Virus record (IMG/VR): IMGVR_UViG_3300044816_000047
Span: 1 to 61,835 of that record
Strand: one strand, 5' to 3'
DNA from: a virus
Length of the DNA: 61,835 nucleotides
The notes beneath the pieces were generated by a model, which searched no databases, was not told the DNA's origin, and worked only from the letters and a program-made list of their open reading frames with translations. This document shows positions 16,329-23,810 of this stretch, piece by piece. Position 1 is the stretch's first letter; the number at the start of each line of letters is the position of its first letter. The translations under genes were made by a program, and so were the position numbers.

Positions 16329-16559
16329 CTACTGATGACGGTTGATGCGCTTCAGGTGGTCAATGATCGGTTGGGCTCGCTCTTGGGCCGTGTGCTGTCG
16401 CCAAAGTTTCAAGCCGGCACGCTTAACCAGCACTTCGCGGCCATCCAACTCCACAATTTTGCAGTATGCCCCGGCATCATGGTTATAGCCGAGGCTTTCC
16501 ACTACCTTGCAGAAGGCCAGTCGCCCATCATCACGGATCACATTTATCTTGCCGCTCAT
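16329..16559 (-). CDS. Hypothetical protein (76 aa)
   Basis: Beta-hairpins (CKIVELDGREVLVKRAG) followed by a basic helix (AQPIIDHLKRINRHQ). No family recognised. Confidence 0.55.
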   Translation of the reverse strand: MSGKINVIRDDGRLAFCKVVESLGYNHDAGAYCKIVELDGREVLVKRAGLKLWRQHTAQERAQPIIDHLKRINRHQ

Positions 16560-16587
16560 GCCGCGCCCTTTCCGTCACCCTTTGTGG

Positions 16588-16692
16588 CTACTGAATAGTG
16601 ATGTGGCCGGCGAGTATCCAGACCGCGAAGGCGGCGCATATTCCGAGATAAATTTTTACTGCCGGGTTCAATCTGATCCACCAGTTTCTCAT
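16588..16692 (-). CDS. 34-aa membrane peptide
   Basis: MRNWWIRLNPAVKIY followed by a hydrophobic helix (LGICAAFAVWILAGHITIQ). The basic start fits insertion with the N-terminus inside. GGAGAG lies upstream of the ATG. Confidence 0.45.
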   Translation of the reverse strand: MRNWWIRLNPAVKIYLGICAAFAVWILAGHITIQ

Positions 16693-16721
16693 GGGGTCTC
16701 TCCGTTGCCCTTTGGGAATGG

Positions 16722-17342
16722 TTATGCCGCCAAAATTTGTTGTAGTTCGCGCGTTGTGGCGGCCATGCAGACTACCAGTAGCGGCGGCGGGTCCGGTCGG
16801 TTCAAGTTCTCTATTTGCTCGATCAGAAGGCTCGCCCGGAATGTAATCGCAAAATTGCCCATGTGCTTCGTCCGAAGCGCGATCAGAGGCGGGATAAGTG
16901 GGTTGACCTGATTTTTCTTTTCGGCGCGCGGCGGCATCATCGCTGCTTTCGCCCCGATCTTCTTGGCTCGTCGGATGAAGGCCAACAGATCCGGCTCGGG
17001 CCGGAACATCTCGGCGCCATCAATTCGGAGGTGGGAGAAGCGATGATGGGTTTCAAACTCTCCGGCCACCGATCCCGGAACTATCGCCAGAATCTTTAGA
17101 TCCGGCCACGTTTTCCGGTGCTGTCTGATCCTTGTCCTTGGCTTGGCAGTCATGCCGATTTTAATGCGGTCTCCCAAATGAAGGAAGTAAGTCCACCCAT
17201 GAACATCCGGGGAACGCTCCCGTGTCAGTTCTGTGTCACTTTTCGCGGGTGTTCCCGCATCGTTCACGCCAAACTGGCACGAACCTGCAAGCTCCGAATT
17301 GTCAGAAGTGCCGGTATTTGTTGGTTTAGTTGGATTTTTCAT
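16722..17342 (-). CDS. GIY-YIG / T5orf172-like nuclease-fold protein
   Basis: 206 aa. Residues about 50-130 contain WTYFLHLGDRIKIGMTA (the YFL...KIG strands), RTRIRQHRKTWPDLKILAIV, and a helix-strand with ETHHRFSHLRIDGAEMF, the pattern of the T5orf172/MUG113 branch of the GIY-YIG superfamily. The N-terminal 45 residues are low complexity and the C-terminus is Lys/Pro-rich. It could be a nuclease or DNA-binding moron. It lies next to the integrase. A second member is at 31205. Confidence 0.75.
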   Translation of the reverse strand: MKNPTKPTNTGTSDNSELAGSCQFGVNDAGTPAKSDTELTRERSPDVHGWTYFLHLGDRIKIGMTAKPRTRIRQHRKTWPDLKILAIVPGSVAGEFETHHRFSHLRIDGAEMFRPEPDLLAFIRRAKKIGAKAAMMPPRAEKKNQVNPLIPPLIALRTKHMGNFAITFRASLLIEQIENLNRPDPPPLLVVCMAATTRELQQILAA

Positions 17343-17379
17343 AATAAGTCGCGGCCCTCGTCAGGGGTGAAGATATGGG

Positions 17380-18384
17380 TTAAGAAGCCCTTATTTTACG
17401 GGCACTTCTTGCATTTGGTTTAGTCGGCTGTGTCAGATTTGTGCCAGAAATCAGATCCGGCAGCGTCTTGTCCTCGTTAGCGTGTCCGTAGGTCTCCAGA
17501 ACGTGTCGGGCGCTCTTCCAGCCGCCCAGCTTGGCAATGGTCACAACGTCCACCCCGCGGTGCAAGAGTGCCGTAGCGAAGCCGTGGCGGCAGCTATGGA
17601 AGGTCAGGCGATCAATCTTGGCCCGTCGAACAACTGCATCCCAGACGCGGTAGCAGTTCGAGCGAGAGGTATAGAGGAAGACCGGACGATCCTTGATCTT
17701 CTCGATGTTCGCCAGCGCGACGACGAGGGGCTGCGGAAGATGCGCCCGCCGCTCGGCGCCGATCTTGGTCTGTCGGATCAGGACAGTCTTGGCCTTGAAG
17801 TCGATATCCTCCCAGCGGACCCGTAGCGCTTCAGTCACGCGGGCGCCTGTCAGGAACATGAACAAGGCCAGTCCGCCAAGGTGCGGTGTCGAGTGCTTGG
17901 CGAAGGCTTGGCACCATTCGAGGGTTGCAGGCAGTTTGCTTTTGGTTTCGACCTTGAACCGCTTCACGCGGATGCGCGGGCACATCTCGGATTCCGCGGC
18001 GTGGTTGATGATTGCCTGCATCGGGACAATGGCTTGTCGATTGCGGGTGGCCGCTGCCCCGTTCGGGTAAAGCGTCCGGGCCGCCGTCTGGATAGCGCCT
18101 GGGGTAATGTCCCGCACCAAAGTATCCTTCCAGTAGTCCTCTAACCGCTCCAGAAACCGCATCGGCTTCTTGGCAGCGCGGTACGCAATCGACGCCTGCG
18201 CGAACGTCAGGACCGCCGCGGGGCCATTGACACGACGTTTCCACGCTTTGTCCGCAATCTGGGCAGCGATTTCTGCGGCTCTTTCTTTGACCGCTGTGCC
18301 CGTAGAGCCGCGTAATCGCCCGACACCGGGAATTGTGCCCCGGTAGTGGAAGACGCCACCTCGCTTGTAGATTTTAAGGGACAT
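17380..18384 (-). CDS. int: Tyrosine recombinase (phage integrase)
   Basis: 334 aa. N-terminal arm-binding part with an RGSTGT strand; SAM-like core-binding domain about residues 60-150; catalytic domain with LTGARVTEAL (Arg I), a conserved Lys in RQTKIGAERR, FHSCRHGFAT (His-x-x-Arg), GGWKSARHVLETYGHA (Trp in place of His III, then Tyr). It integrates the phage chromosome into the host by site-specific recombination. The attachment site cannot be identified without a host sequence; the area left of 17380 is the natural place to look. Its start overlaps the excisionase gene by 178 bp. Confidence 0.92.
   Translation of the reverse strand: MSLKIYKRGGVFHYRGTIPGVGRLRGSTGTAVKERAAEIAAQIADKAWKRRVNGPAAVLTFAQASIAYRAAKKPMRFLERLEDYWKDTLVRDITPGAIQTAARTLYPNGAAATRNRQAIVPMQAIINHAAESEMCPRIRVKRFKVETKSKLPATLEWCQAFAKHSTPHLGGLALFMFLTGARVTEALRVRWEDIDFKAKTVLIRQTKIGAERRAHLPQPLVVALANIEKIKDRPVFLYTSRSNCYRVWDAVVRRAKIDRLTFHSCRHGFATALLHRGVDVVTIAKLGGWKSARHVLETYGHANEDKTLPDLISGTNLTQPTKPNARSARKIRAS
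17381..17413 (-). terminator. Possible weak terminator overlapping the integrase end
   Basis: On the minus strand, GCCC ... GGGC pairing flanked by AAGAAG/CTTCTT forms a hairpin that includes the last codons of the integrase and its TAA. No long T-run follows, so it may only slow transcription. Confidence 0.3.
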
Positions 18385-18551
18385 GGCCGGCTCGCTTCCA
18401 AAATGGCGTCAACATCGGCTTTGGTAAGAGTCATACGATTACCCAAAACCCGGCACGCGCCAAGGCGTCTGGCGAGGTCGCGCACACGTCTTTCTGACCA
18501 TCCCATGTGCTGGGCGAGGGCTTCCGGAGTAGTGGTTTCTGGCAATGTCAT
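18207..18551 (-). CDS. Excisionase-like helix-turn-helix protein
   Basis: 114 aa. Residues 8-55 (TPEALAQHMGWSERRVRDLARRLGACRVLGNRMTLTKADV, shown in part) form a winged helix-turn-helix of the excisionase/MerR type. The second half is Ser/Arg-rich. It precedes the integrase and overlaps its 5' end by 178 bp in another frame, so the C-terminal half may be an extension made by overprinting. Likely role: directing excision and perhaps limiting integrase translation. Confidence 0.75.
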   Translation of the reverse strand: MTLPETTTPEALAQHMGWSERRVRDLARRLGACRVLGNRMTLTKADVDAILEASRPCPLKSTSEVASSTTGAQFPVSGDYAALRAQRSKKEPQKSLPRLRTKRGNVVSMAPRRS

Positions 18552-18639
18552 AACGCTAATCTACGCCTTCAAATCAGGTTGGCTAGTGGGCCGGTGCACG
18601 ACTCCGCAGTCCTAGGTCGCGACTGAACAAAAAATATTT

Positions 18640-18915
18640 TCACTTCTCCACAGTCGTCCCGTCCTGCGAAGAAGCAGAACGTGCCTTCAGCCATTTTTCG
18701 AGCGCTTTAAGGCCAGCTATGTTGACGGCGTAGATCGCGTCTTGGCCGCCGTTTATGAATCTGCGAAAGTCCCAATATGGAGAGGCTTCAAAATTCCTCG
18801 CCTGCGGGCCGCCGGCCGTTGTGCAGTAGTAATTTCGGTAAGCGGTCTTCAATGAGCCCTTGGGCCTTCCGATGGCATGGTGCATGTCGTCGAAATCTTC
18901 ATCAGTTAGGGTCAC
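18640..18915 (-). CDS. Hypothetical protein (91 aa)
   Basis: Acidic start (MTLTDEDFDDMHHAIGRPKG), then YRNYYCT and a Trp/Phe-rich middle and a basic helix (LKALEKWLKARSA). Typical small early phage protein. ATGA overlap with the gene upstream at 18912. Confidence 0.6.
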   Translation of the reverse strand: MTLTDEDFDDMHHAIGRPKGSLKTAYRNYYCTTAGGPQARNFEASPYWDFRRFINGGQDAIYAVNIAGLKALEKWLKARSASSQDGTTVEK

Positions 18916-19214
18916 GGCTTTCCTCCCACAGGAATGCCTACCCTGCGCTGCACGATGTAGGTTTTGCCGTCTGGTCGTTGAAGGTCGCAGCGATCGGTAT
19001 CCTTGATCTGGTCCTCATTGCCGGTGTACTCGAGATCCTTCTGCTTGGGATCGACGCCACGGATATCCCATTGCATCGCGATCTTCTTCGGCAGTTTGAT
19101 CTCGCACTTGCCGTTGGCACTGTCATAATCTCGGTCGCGCACAAAAAACTTGCATGAGCCGCATGTATTCGGCTCCGCGCTGCAACCGACCGCCAATGTT
19201 ATTTCACTTGGCAT
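18912..19214 (-). CDS. Cys-rich hypothetical protein (100 aa)
   Basis: MPSEITLAVGC then NTCGSCKFF, GKCEI and DRCDLQ. Four or more Cys in C-x2-C...C...C order may form a zinc site. It overlaps its upstream neighbour by 11 bp. A longer start adds 11 Arg-rich residues and is less likely. Confidence 0.6.
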   Translation of the reverse strand: MPSEITLAVGCSAEPNTCGSCKFFVRDRDYDSANGKCEIKLPKKIAMQWDIRGVDPKQKDLEYTGNEDQIKDTDRCDLQRPDGKTYIVQRRVGIPVGGKP

Positions 19215-19521
19215 CGGCGCTCTCCTGGGGTGACGGAGGGGCTGCATTTAGCGCCTTCAGTACATCGCTCAACTCCCTACACTCAACGCCGTCTACTAAA
19301 TAGGTGGTCTTGTGGATTTGCTTGACCTTGCGAGAGTGACCATCACCACTCTTGATGACCGCGAGACGAGGATAAGTCGTGCTCTGGTAATGATTCTCAT
19401 AGGCACCGTGCGCCATGTCGAGACACAGCGTTCCGCGAAATTTGGCGTTAGCCTTGAGGTCCGCCAACGTGATTGGCTCACTCGCTGTCACAGGAGATGA
19501 CGGGTTAGCGGTATCGGTCAT
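19204..19521 (-). CDS. Hypothetical protein (105 aa)
   Basis: Starts MTDTANPSSPVTASEP; a helix ITLADLKANAKFRG; then beta strands (RLAVIKSGDGHSRKVKQIHK, TTYLVDGVECREL). No family recognised. GGAGGATC lies upstream. Stop overlaps the next start. Confidence 0.6.
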   Translation of the reverse strand: MTDTANPSSPVTASEPITLADLKANAKFRGTLCLDMAHGAYENHYQSTTYPRLAVIKSGDGHSRKVKQIHKTTYLVDGVECRELSDVLKALNAAPPSPQESADAK

Positions 19522-19694
19522 AGTGATCCTCCTCGGCGCGGCCGCGGGCGTCGGCCTCCTGTTCGCGCATTGCGTATTGCGTATTGAGCCTGTCGCGAGC
19601 ACTCTCTTGCGCCACAATGCTCAATGTCGCCGTGGTAATGTTCATAAACGCCAAGTTCTTCACCGCACCAAAAACAATGCTGCATCCGCTTCAT
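19518..19694 (-). CDS. Zinc-ribbon-like small protein (58 aa)
   Basis: CFWCGEELGVYEHYHGDIEHCGARECSRQ gives CxxC and CxxxxC spacing (written here to show the metal ligands C-x2-C and C-x4-C); basic Arg-rich tail. Phages of this group often carry such HNH-less zinc knuckles. Confidence 0.55.
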   Translation of the reverse strand: MKRMQHCFWCGEELGVYEHYHGDIEHCGARECSRQAQYAIRNARTGGRRPRPRRGGSL

Positions 19695-19708
19695 GTGGCA
19701 TTCCCTCC

Positions 19709-19855
19709 CTAGCTCGCAAAAAAGACAAAAGCTAAAAGCCCTACCAACCAACTATTGTTGTCGGTCCAGATCGCCATCGGGATTGCGCCGACGAGGGCGA
19801 TAAGCATTACGGTCATGAACAGCCAGACAGATATTTTGGCCCACAGGTCGGTCAT
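19709..19855 (-). CDS. 48-aa two-helix membrane protein
   Basis: Helices WLFMTVMLIALVGAIPMAIW and WLVGLLAFVFFAS with a DNN turn. Overlaps the preceding gene by four bases (TCATGA) and ends just before the ribosome-binding site GGGAGG of the next gene. Confidence 0.6.
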   Translation of the reverse strand: MTDLWAKISVWLFMTVMLIALVGAIPMAIWTDNNSWLVGLLAFVFFAS

Positions 19856-19983
19856 GACTTGCTCCCGTCAGGCCCATACCTGCGCAGCGGGCTTTTGATC
19901 GTGATCGGGCGCCGAGTCGGCCGGTCTGATTTGGGCCGCCGCACGCGCTTGCGCTTGACCATTTCGCGGGGGTAGAGCTTCAC
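19852..19983 (-). CDS. Small Arg/Lys-rich protein (43 aa)
   Basis: GTG start overlapping the upstream stop (GTGA). Sequence rich in Arg/Lys (MVKRKRVRRPKSDRPTRRP). Possibly nucleic-acid binding. The chain of overlaps on both sides supports it. Confidence 0.5.
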   Translation of the reverse strand: MKLYPREMVKRKRVRRPKSDRPTRRPITIKSPLRRYGPDGSKS

Positions 19984-20147
19984 GGCTTGCGCTCCATCGC
20001 ATCTGCGATACGTTCAACAGCCGTCACAAAGCGATCTACCATATCCAATGTCATGGTCATTTCGGTGCGCTGCCGCATCATCAAGTCCATATCTTTCAAC
20101 TTGTCGCGCTCAGCTTTGCGGGCTTCGTATTGCTCTTTCGGGGTCAT
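19980..20147 (-). CDS. Small helical protein (55 aa)
   Basis: MTPKEQYEARKAERDKLKDM, then RTEMTMTLDMVDRFVTAVER: two helices in a coiled-coil pattern. Overlaps its neighbours by ATGA/GTGA. Function unknown. Confidence 0.55.
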   Translation of the reverse strand: MTPKEQYEARKAERDKLKDMDLMMRQRTEMTMTLDMVDRFVTAVERIADAMERKP

Positions 20148-20437
20148 GTCGCACCGTCGCTTTTGGGGGAGGAGAATGGCGATGCCTTCATCGGCTCGAC
20201 TTCGACCAAGGTCAGTACGCACCAATTCCAATCATTGCGCTGGCGGATAGCAATCGCTACGGGCTGGTTTTTGTGCCATAGCGTCGTGATGTTGCTGTCT
20301 GTCACGTTCTGGCAAGTGATCTCCGACCCCGGCTTTCCTTTGAGACCGAGCTTGTTAACAATCGCTTCCATCCACATCTGGCCGATGCTCGCCACTTCTA
20401 TTTCGTCCATAGCCATCATTTGCTGGACTTTACTCAT
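20144..20437 (-). CDS. Hypothetical protein (97 aa)
   Basis: Starts MSKVQQMMAMDEIEV; a helix with QMWMEAIVNKLGLKGKPG and a strand-rich end with WNWCVLTLVEVE. Resembles small anti-defence or host-takeover proteins in size only. No family recognised. Confidence 0.55.
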   Translation of the reverse strand: MSKVQQMMAMDEIEVASIGQMWMEAIVNKLGLKGKPGSEITCQNVTDSNITTLWHKNQPVAIAIRQRNDWNWCVLTLVEVEPMKASPFSSPKSDGAT

Positions 20438-20739
20438 GGGCGTTCTGCCGATGTGATCGCGAGGGCCGGCAAGTCAGCGATTGGATGCCAGTGTGTTGCC
20501 GTGTGGCCGCACCATCGCAACATCTCGCTCTCGTCAAAGCCGTCCATGCGTTTGTCCAGCCAACGGGCTTTGCCATCGGTGCAGACCACTACGTCATCAA
20601 GGGCTGGGATTTCCGTCTTCAAGTCGATCCAGCCCAAGCCCTCCGCTGCGGCCTTGGCATATTGGGTGCGTCCTGTGTCCATGTCAGCGATGTTGTCCAT
20701 CGCGATCCATGCGAGTTCGGTTCGATCTTCGATGTTCAT
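20434..20739 (-). CDS. DUF551-like small protein (101 aa)
   Basis: The second half, GWIDLKTEIPALDDVVVCTDG ... CGHTATHWHPIADLPAL, matches DUF551 proteins (W-x-P...D..V.v.d...tHW.pLP). The N-terminal half has a helix (ELAWIAMDNIADMDTG). DUF551 members are widespread in phage early regions with no known role. Confidence 0.65.
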   Translation of the reverse strand: MNIEDRTELAWIAMDNIADMDTGRTQYAKAAAEGLGWIDLKTEIPALDDVVVCTDGKARWLDKRMDGFDESEMLRWCGHTATHWHPIADLPALAITSAERP

Positions 20740-21740
20740 GCCGCAGGCTCCCCGTCACCCTTAACAACTGGCAGGGCCTCAAACCGACCGTCTTCAAATT
20801 CTTCCTCCCAACGGACCCAGTATTTGCCATCGTCGCAGCGGTAAACGATCATCGTAAAGCCTTCGATCACGTCACGATCTGCTTGCAATTCGGCTCGGCA
20901 AATTTCGGTGTAGGTTGATCCGCGCTTCTTGTGCCGCCAACGACGGGGCAGTTGCTTGTCCTCGACCGGAACGCGAGCGTCCTCGTATTCGTTGACCGTT
21001 ACCGGGCCAGTCTCAATCATCTCGCTTGCCCCTTGGGAGAGGGCGCGAACTTCGGTGGCAATTCGAACTTGGTCGAAAATTTGCAAGGCCACAGCAAGCC
21101 CGCTCGCGCGGCCAGCCTGCCAACTTCGATCACTCCATCCGCTGGTCGTTTTCGCAATTTCTCCCCATTTGCCGTTTTCTTCGTTGTGCGCCGCCGCCAA
21201 CTTCGCGCGGATATCGTCGATCTCCTGCTGCAACGCTTGAAACGTCGGGCAAACCCCAACCGACAGCGCGTCTTCATGGCAGCACTCGGATTCGATCTTC
21301 TCCCGCGCCCCATCCTGTAGCGCGATGCCTGCGGATTCAAAGTCGCAAATCATCGCCGCGTAGTTCCGTCGCGACCATCCGCCCTCAGTGTAATTCGGGC
21401 CGGTTGCTGGCGGCTCTTTCGGCCAAGCCTGTAGCGGTGCGGCGAGGGCGGCCTCCAGCGCGAAGCGAGCGGAATCCCGGAAGGCGTTAGCATTAGGCTT
21501 TGGAACATCTTCCCATTGTGGCGGCGTGCCGTCCCAATGTTGCCCGCGCTCATACATAGCCCGCGCGCCAGCCTCGATCTGCGCAGGGGTCGGCTTTAAT
21601 TGGGCAGGACGGGAAGGGCGGGAAGGGCGGTCCTCGCGCGGCGTATCCCGGTATTGCCCGCACTTCATGCAGCGCTGGTTTTGTCCGTCCGTCTCCGGCC
21701 AGATTTTCCAGTCGTGCTCGCAGGGTTGGTTGGCGGTCAT
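20736..21740 (-). CDS. Multi-part protein with N-terminal zinc knuckle and DUF1653-like C-terminus
   Basis: 334 aa. N-terminus CEHDWKIWPETDGQNQRCMK with CxxC (zinc ribbon). Residues 50-100 contain KPTPAQIEAGARAMYE and FALEAALAA, a repeat common in phage ead/ea22-like proteins. A central coiled coil follows (FQALQQEIDDIRAKLAAAH). The C-terminus, RWRHKKRGSTYTEICRAELQ ... MIVYRCDDGKYWVRWEEEF, is DUF1653-like. A mosaic accessory protein with no known role. Confidence 0.65.
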   Translation of the reverse strand: MTANQPCEHDWKIWPETDGQNQRCMKCGQYRDTPREDRPSRPSRPAQLKPTPAQIEAGARAMYERGQHWDGTPPQWEDVPKPNANAFRDSARFALEAALAAPLQAWPKEPPATGPNYTEGGWSRRNYAAMICDFESAGIALQDGAREKIESECCHEDALSVGVCPTFQALQQEIDDIRAKLAAAHNEENGKWGEIAKTTSGWSDRSWQAGRASGLAVALQIFDQVRIATEVRALSQGASEMIETGPVTVNEYEDARVPVEDKQLPRRWRHKKRGSTYTEICRAELQADRDVIEGFTMIVYRCDDGKYWVRWEEEFEDGRFEALPVVKGDGEPAA

Positions 21741-22432
21741 CGCGCTGCCTCCAGCATGTAACCAAGAACTTCCGCCATTACTGGCGGGTTGCTGTCGCCT
21801 AAAGCTTCGATTGTTTCCCGTCGCTCAAGCACGTCTTCGGAGCGCCAAGTATCCATATCGAAAGCCGGGATGGAATCCGGGTGCCAATCACCTCGGGCCA
21901 GGGCTGCCCCCTTGGCGCGCTCAATCGCTTGTGGTCCCGCTTGCCAGGCGATCTCCAGTCTCGGCAGACTGGTGCAGGCAATAAGGTACACTCGCCGGCG
22001 CGGATAAGGTGCACCAACATCCGCAGCGCCGAAGACAAATCTGGCGACGTGGTAGCCAGCTCGTGAAAGGTGGTTAGAGACCTGCGTCTCCCACGCATCG
22101 TTTCCGGGCGGCTGCTCCACGATAAACCATTCGACACCGGCATTGAGCCCCGCGCATAGCATGTAGGGCCAGAGAGAAAGGCCGGTCCGATTGCCACTGA
22201 TGGCGGCGCCGACGCTGGTTTGCTGGCAGGGCGGTCCTCCAAAAATAACATCCGCTGGAATGGCGGGCAGGGTGCGGATGTCGTCATAGATCGGTATCTC
22301 CGGGTAGAGCCACGCAAGTTCCTGCTGTCGCCTAGTTTTGGACTCGCAGAAAGCAACAGTTTCGAACTCGCCGGCACGGGCCAAGCCGAGCGCGTGGAAG
22401 CCAATACATGAGAAGACATCCAGCACGCGCAT
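21737..22432 (-). CDS. C5-cytosine DNA methyltransferase
   Basis: 231 aa, short for the family. Motif I LDVFSCIGFHALGLARAG (FSCIG instead of FSGIG), motif IV GGPPCQ with the catalytic Cys, motif VI VEQPPGN with Glu, motif VIII YPRRRVYLIA and motif X-like GDSNPPVMAEVLG. The target-recognition segment is very short. No cognate restriction enzyme is beside it, so it probably protects phage DNA or alters expression. Target sequence unknown. Confidence 0.9.
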   Translation of the reverse strand: MRVLDVFSCIGFHALGLARAGEFETVAFCESKTRRQQELAWLYPEIPIYDDIRTLPAIPADVIFGGPPCQQTSVGAAISGNRTGLSLWPYMLCAGLNAGVEWFIVEQPPGNDAWETQVSNHLSRAGYHVARFVFGAADVGAPYPRRRVYLIACTSLPRLEIAWQAGPQAIERAKGAALARGDWHPDSIPAFDMDTWRSEDVLERRETIEALGDSNPPVMAEVLGYMLEAAR

Positions 22433-22947
22433 CAGTTTCTTTCCGCAGCCGTTAAAGGAAGTGCCTTCGCTCGTTTCGCCATTTTCCGCTCCCGGCGATC
22501 CTTCGCCGCAATGATGGTTGCTAGATCACTGGGCAGGGGCGACGACCGCCGATCGCGAAGGCGGCCCCATGCTTCGGAGATTTCCTCGATGGTGCAGGGC
22601 CGACCGATGCGTCCAATGACGGCGATGATAGTTTCTTCAACATCGACCGATATTCCGCGAAGGCGCGGGCGTCCTCGCCGGTCAGTCTCAGGAAGGTGGT
22701 ACGGTATTGCCCATTTTCCCATGTAATCCCTGACAGCCGGGTCATTGACCTTGGGGCCAAGGGACCAATATCGCCCGTTAATCCGCTTCTCTGATTTGAA
22801 GTATTCATGTTTTTCCGCTCGCTTCAGCATCCGGTCGATGCGGGCATTTTGCCGATGATCGTAACAAAGACGGTAGGGCGCAGCCTCTTTGCCGCAGAGC
22901 GGGCATTGCCCTGCTAGAATCCGCTGCTGCTGAAGAGGTGTTTTCAT
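22432..22947 (-). CDS. Zinc-knuckle plus helix-turn-helix-like protein (171 aa)
   Basis: Starts MKTPLQQQRILAGQCPLCGKEA with CPLC and YRLCYDHRQNARIDR, a knuckle seen in small phage and plasmid proteins. The second half has an HTH-like stretch (TIEEISEAWGRLRDRR). It lies directly before the methyltransferase. Likely DNA-binding. Confidence 0.6.
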   Translation of the reverse strand: MKTPLQQQRILAGQCPLCGKEAAPYRLCYDHRQNARIDRMLKRAEKHEYFKSEKRINGRYWSLGPKVNDPAVRDYMGKWAIPYHLPETDRRGRPRLRGISVDVEETIIAVIGRIGRPCTIEEISEAWGRLRDRRSSPLPSDLATIIAAKDRRERKMAKRAKALPLTAAERN

Positions 22948-22965
22948 CGCCCTAGTTTCATTCGC

Positions 22966-23304
22966 TCAGAGAGAACGCTGATACGCGCGGGCGCGTTCGA
23001 GCGCTCCACCGAACGTGTGCGGACTTCGCGAAAGTACGGTGAAGCGCACGTCACGACCGGAACCAAAGATTTGACGCGCAGTCTGCGTGTAGCTTGATTT
23101 ATCCCAGTTGCCGGACGCCTTATCTGGTGCCCCAGTCCATGGGATATCGATGTCGGACATATATTGGCCGAGCAGGCACCGTCCCTCGCACTCCATAAAC
23201 TGATAGCACCCTTTCGGGTCTTTCGTTTCAAGCCACGCGATAAAGCCGGCGAGCGAAACGTCAGCGGTAATGAATTTGGCATCCCACTTCTTGTCGTAAA
23301 GCAT
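22966..23304 (-). CDS. Hypothetical protein (112 aa)
   Basis: Starts MLYDKKWDAKFITADVSLAG. A middle segment has CYQFMECEGRCLLGQY and the end is Arg-rich. No Shine-Dalgarno sits before the ATG, because the 36-bp repeat begins two bases upstream of it. Either the transcript is leaderless or the gene lost its leader when that repeat arrived. Confidence 0.6.
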   Translation of the reverse strand: MLYDKKWDAKFITADVSLAGFIAWLETKDPKGCYQFMECEGRCLLGQYMSDIDIPWTGAPDKASGNWDKSSYTQTARQIFGSGRDVRFTVLSRSPHTFGGALERARAYQRSL

Positions 23305-23305
23305 T

Positions 23306-23341
23306 GGTCTAAACCATGCCTATCCGGTTGACACCCACAAC
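23306..23341. repeat. 36-bp imperfect inverted repeat, left copy
   Basis: 30 of 36 bases match the inverse of 25248-25283. It contains the -35 box TTGACA of a rightward promoter and borders the transposase-bearing segment. May be a terminal inverted repeat or a shared upstream control element. Confidence 0.7.
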
Positions 23342-23356
23342 TACTTGTGCTAGAGA
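23328..23356 (+). promoter_or_regulatory. Sigma-70-like promoter for the plus-strand island
   Basis: TTGACA (23328-23333), 17-bp spacer, TAGAGA (23351-23356), followed by AAGGAGG before the ATG at 23391. Confidence 0.65.
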
Positions 23357-23390
23357 ATAGGGCATAAGTTGGAACTCCAAGGAGGTTGTC

Positions 23391-23807
23391 ATGGAAGATA
23401 AATTGATGAGCCCAGCATTGTGGGTAATCCCCGGCGATGGAAACGCTAGAGACGATGGCTCTCTTGATGCGATGGCATGGAGGGAAGGGGAATTTACCCG
23501 CCCTCTTTACGAGGTGCCTTCTCTGATTTCTGAGATCGCATGTCGGCGACGGTTCCAGATAGCGAAGGGCTACGATGCCGCGCATGACGACAAACATGTG
23601 AATGGTGAGATTGCCCTGGCCGCGGCTGCTTATTGTCTGAGCGCCGCGCAGCACCCCGGAAAAGGCATACGCCAGACCCCTACTTGGGTGCCCCCAGCGT
23701 GGCCGTGGCATAGGGAGCAGTTCGATTTTGTAGACGCGAGGTCCAGCCTGCTTGATGCAGCGGCAATGATTATTGCCGAGATTGAGCGATTGGATCGGAA
23801 GGATTGA
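23391..23807 (+). CDS. Phage early-type hypothetical protein (138 aa)
   Basis: A strong Shine-Dalgarno AAGGAGG sits six bases before ATG. The motif AHDDKHVNGEIALAAAAYCL and the end AAAMIIAEIERLDRKD match a small family common in phages of Proteobacteria, usually beside Cro-regulated early genes. Role unknown. Co-transcribed with the transposase gene, which starts three bases after its stop. Confidence 0.7.
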   Translation: MEDKLMSPALWVIPGDGNARDDGSLDAMAWREGEFTRPLYEVPSLISEIACRRRFQIAKGYDAAHDDKHVNGEIALAAAAYCLSAAQHPGKGIRQTPTWVPPAWPWHREQFDFVDARSSLLDAAAMIIAEIERLDRKD

Positions 23808-23810
23808 GCG

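Noticed and set aside
17343-17380. Attachment site at the integrase 3' side
   Set aside because: The region is a natural candidate, but without a tRNA-like core or host junction no boundaries can be supported.
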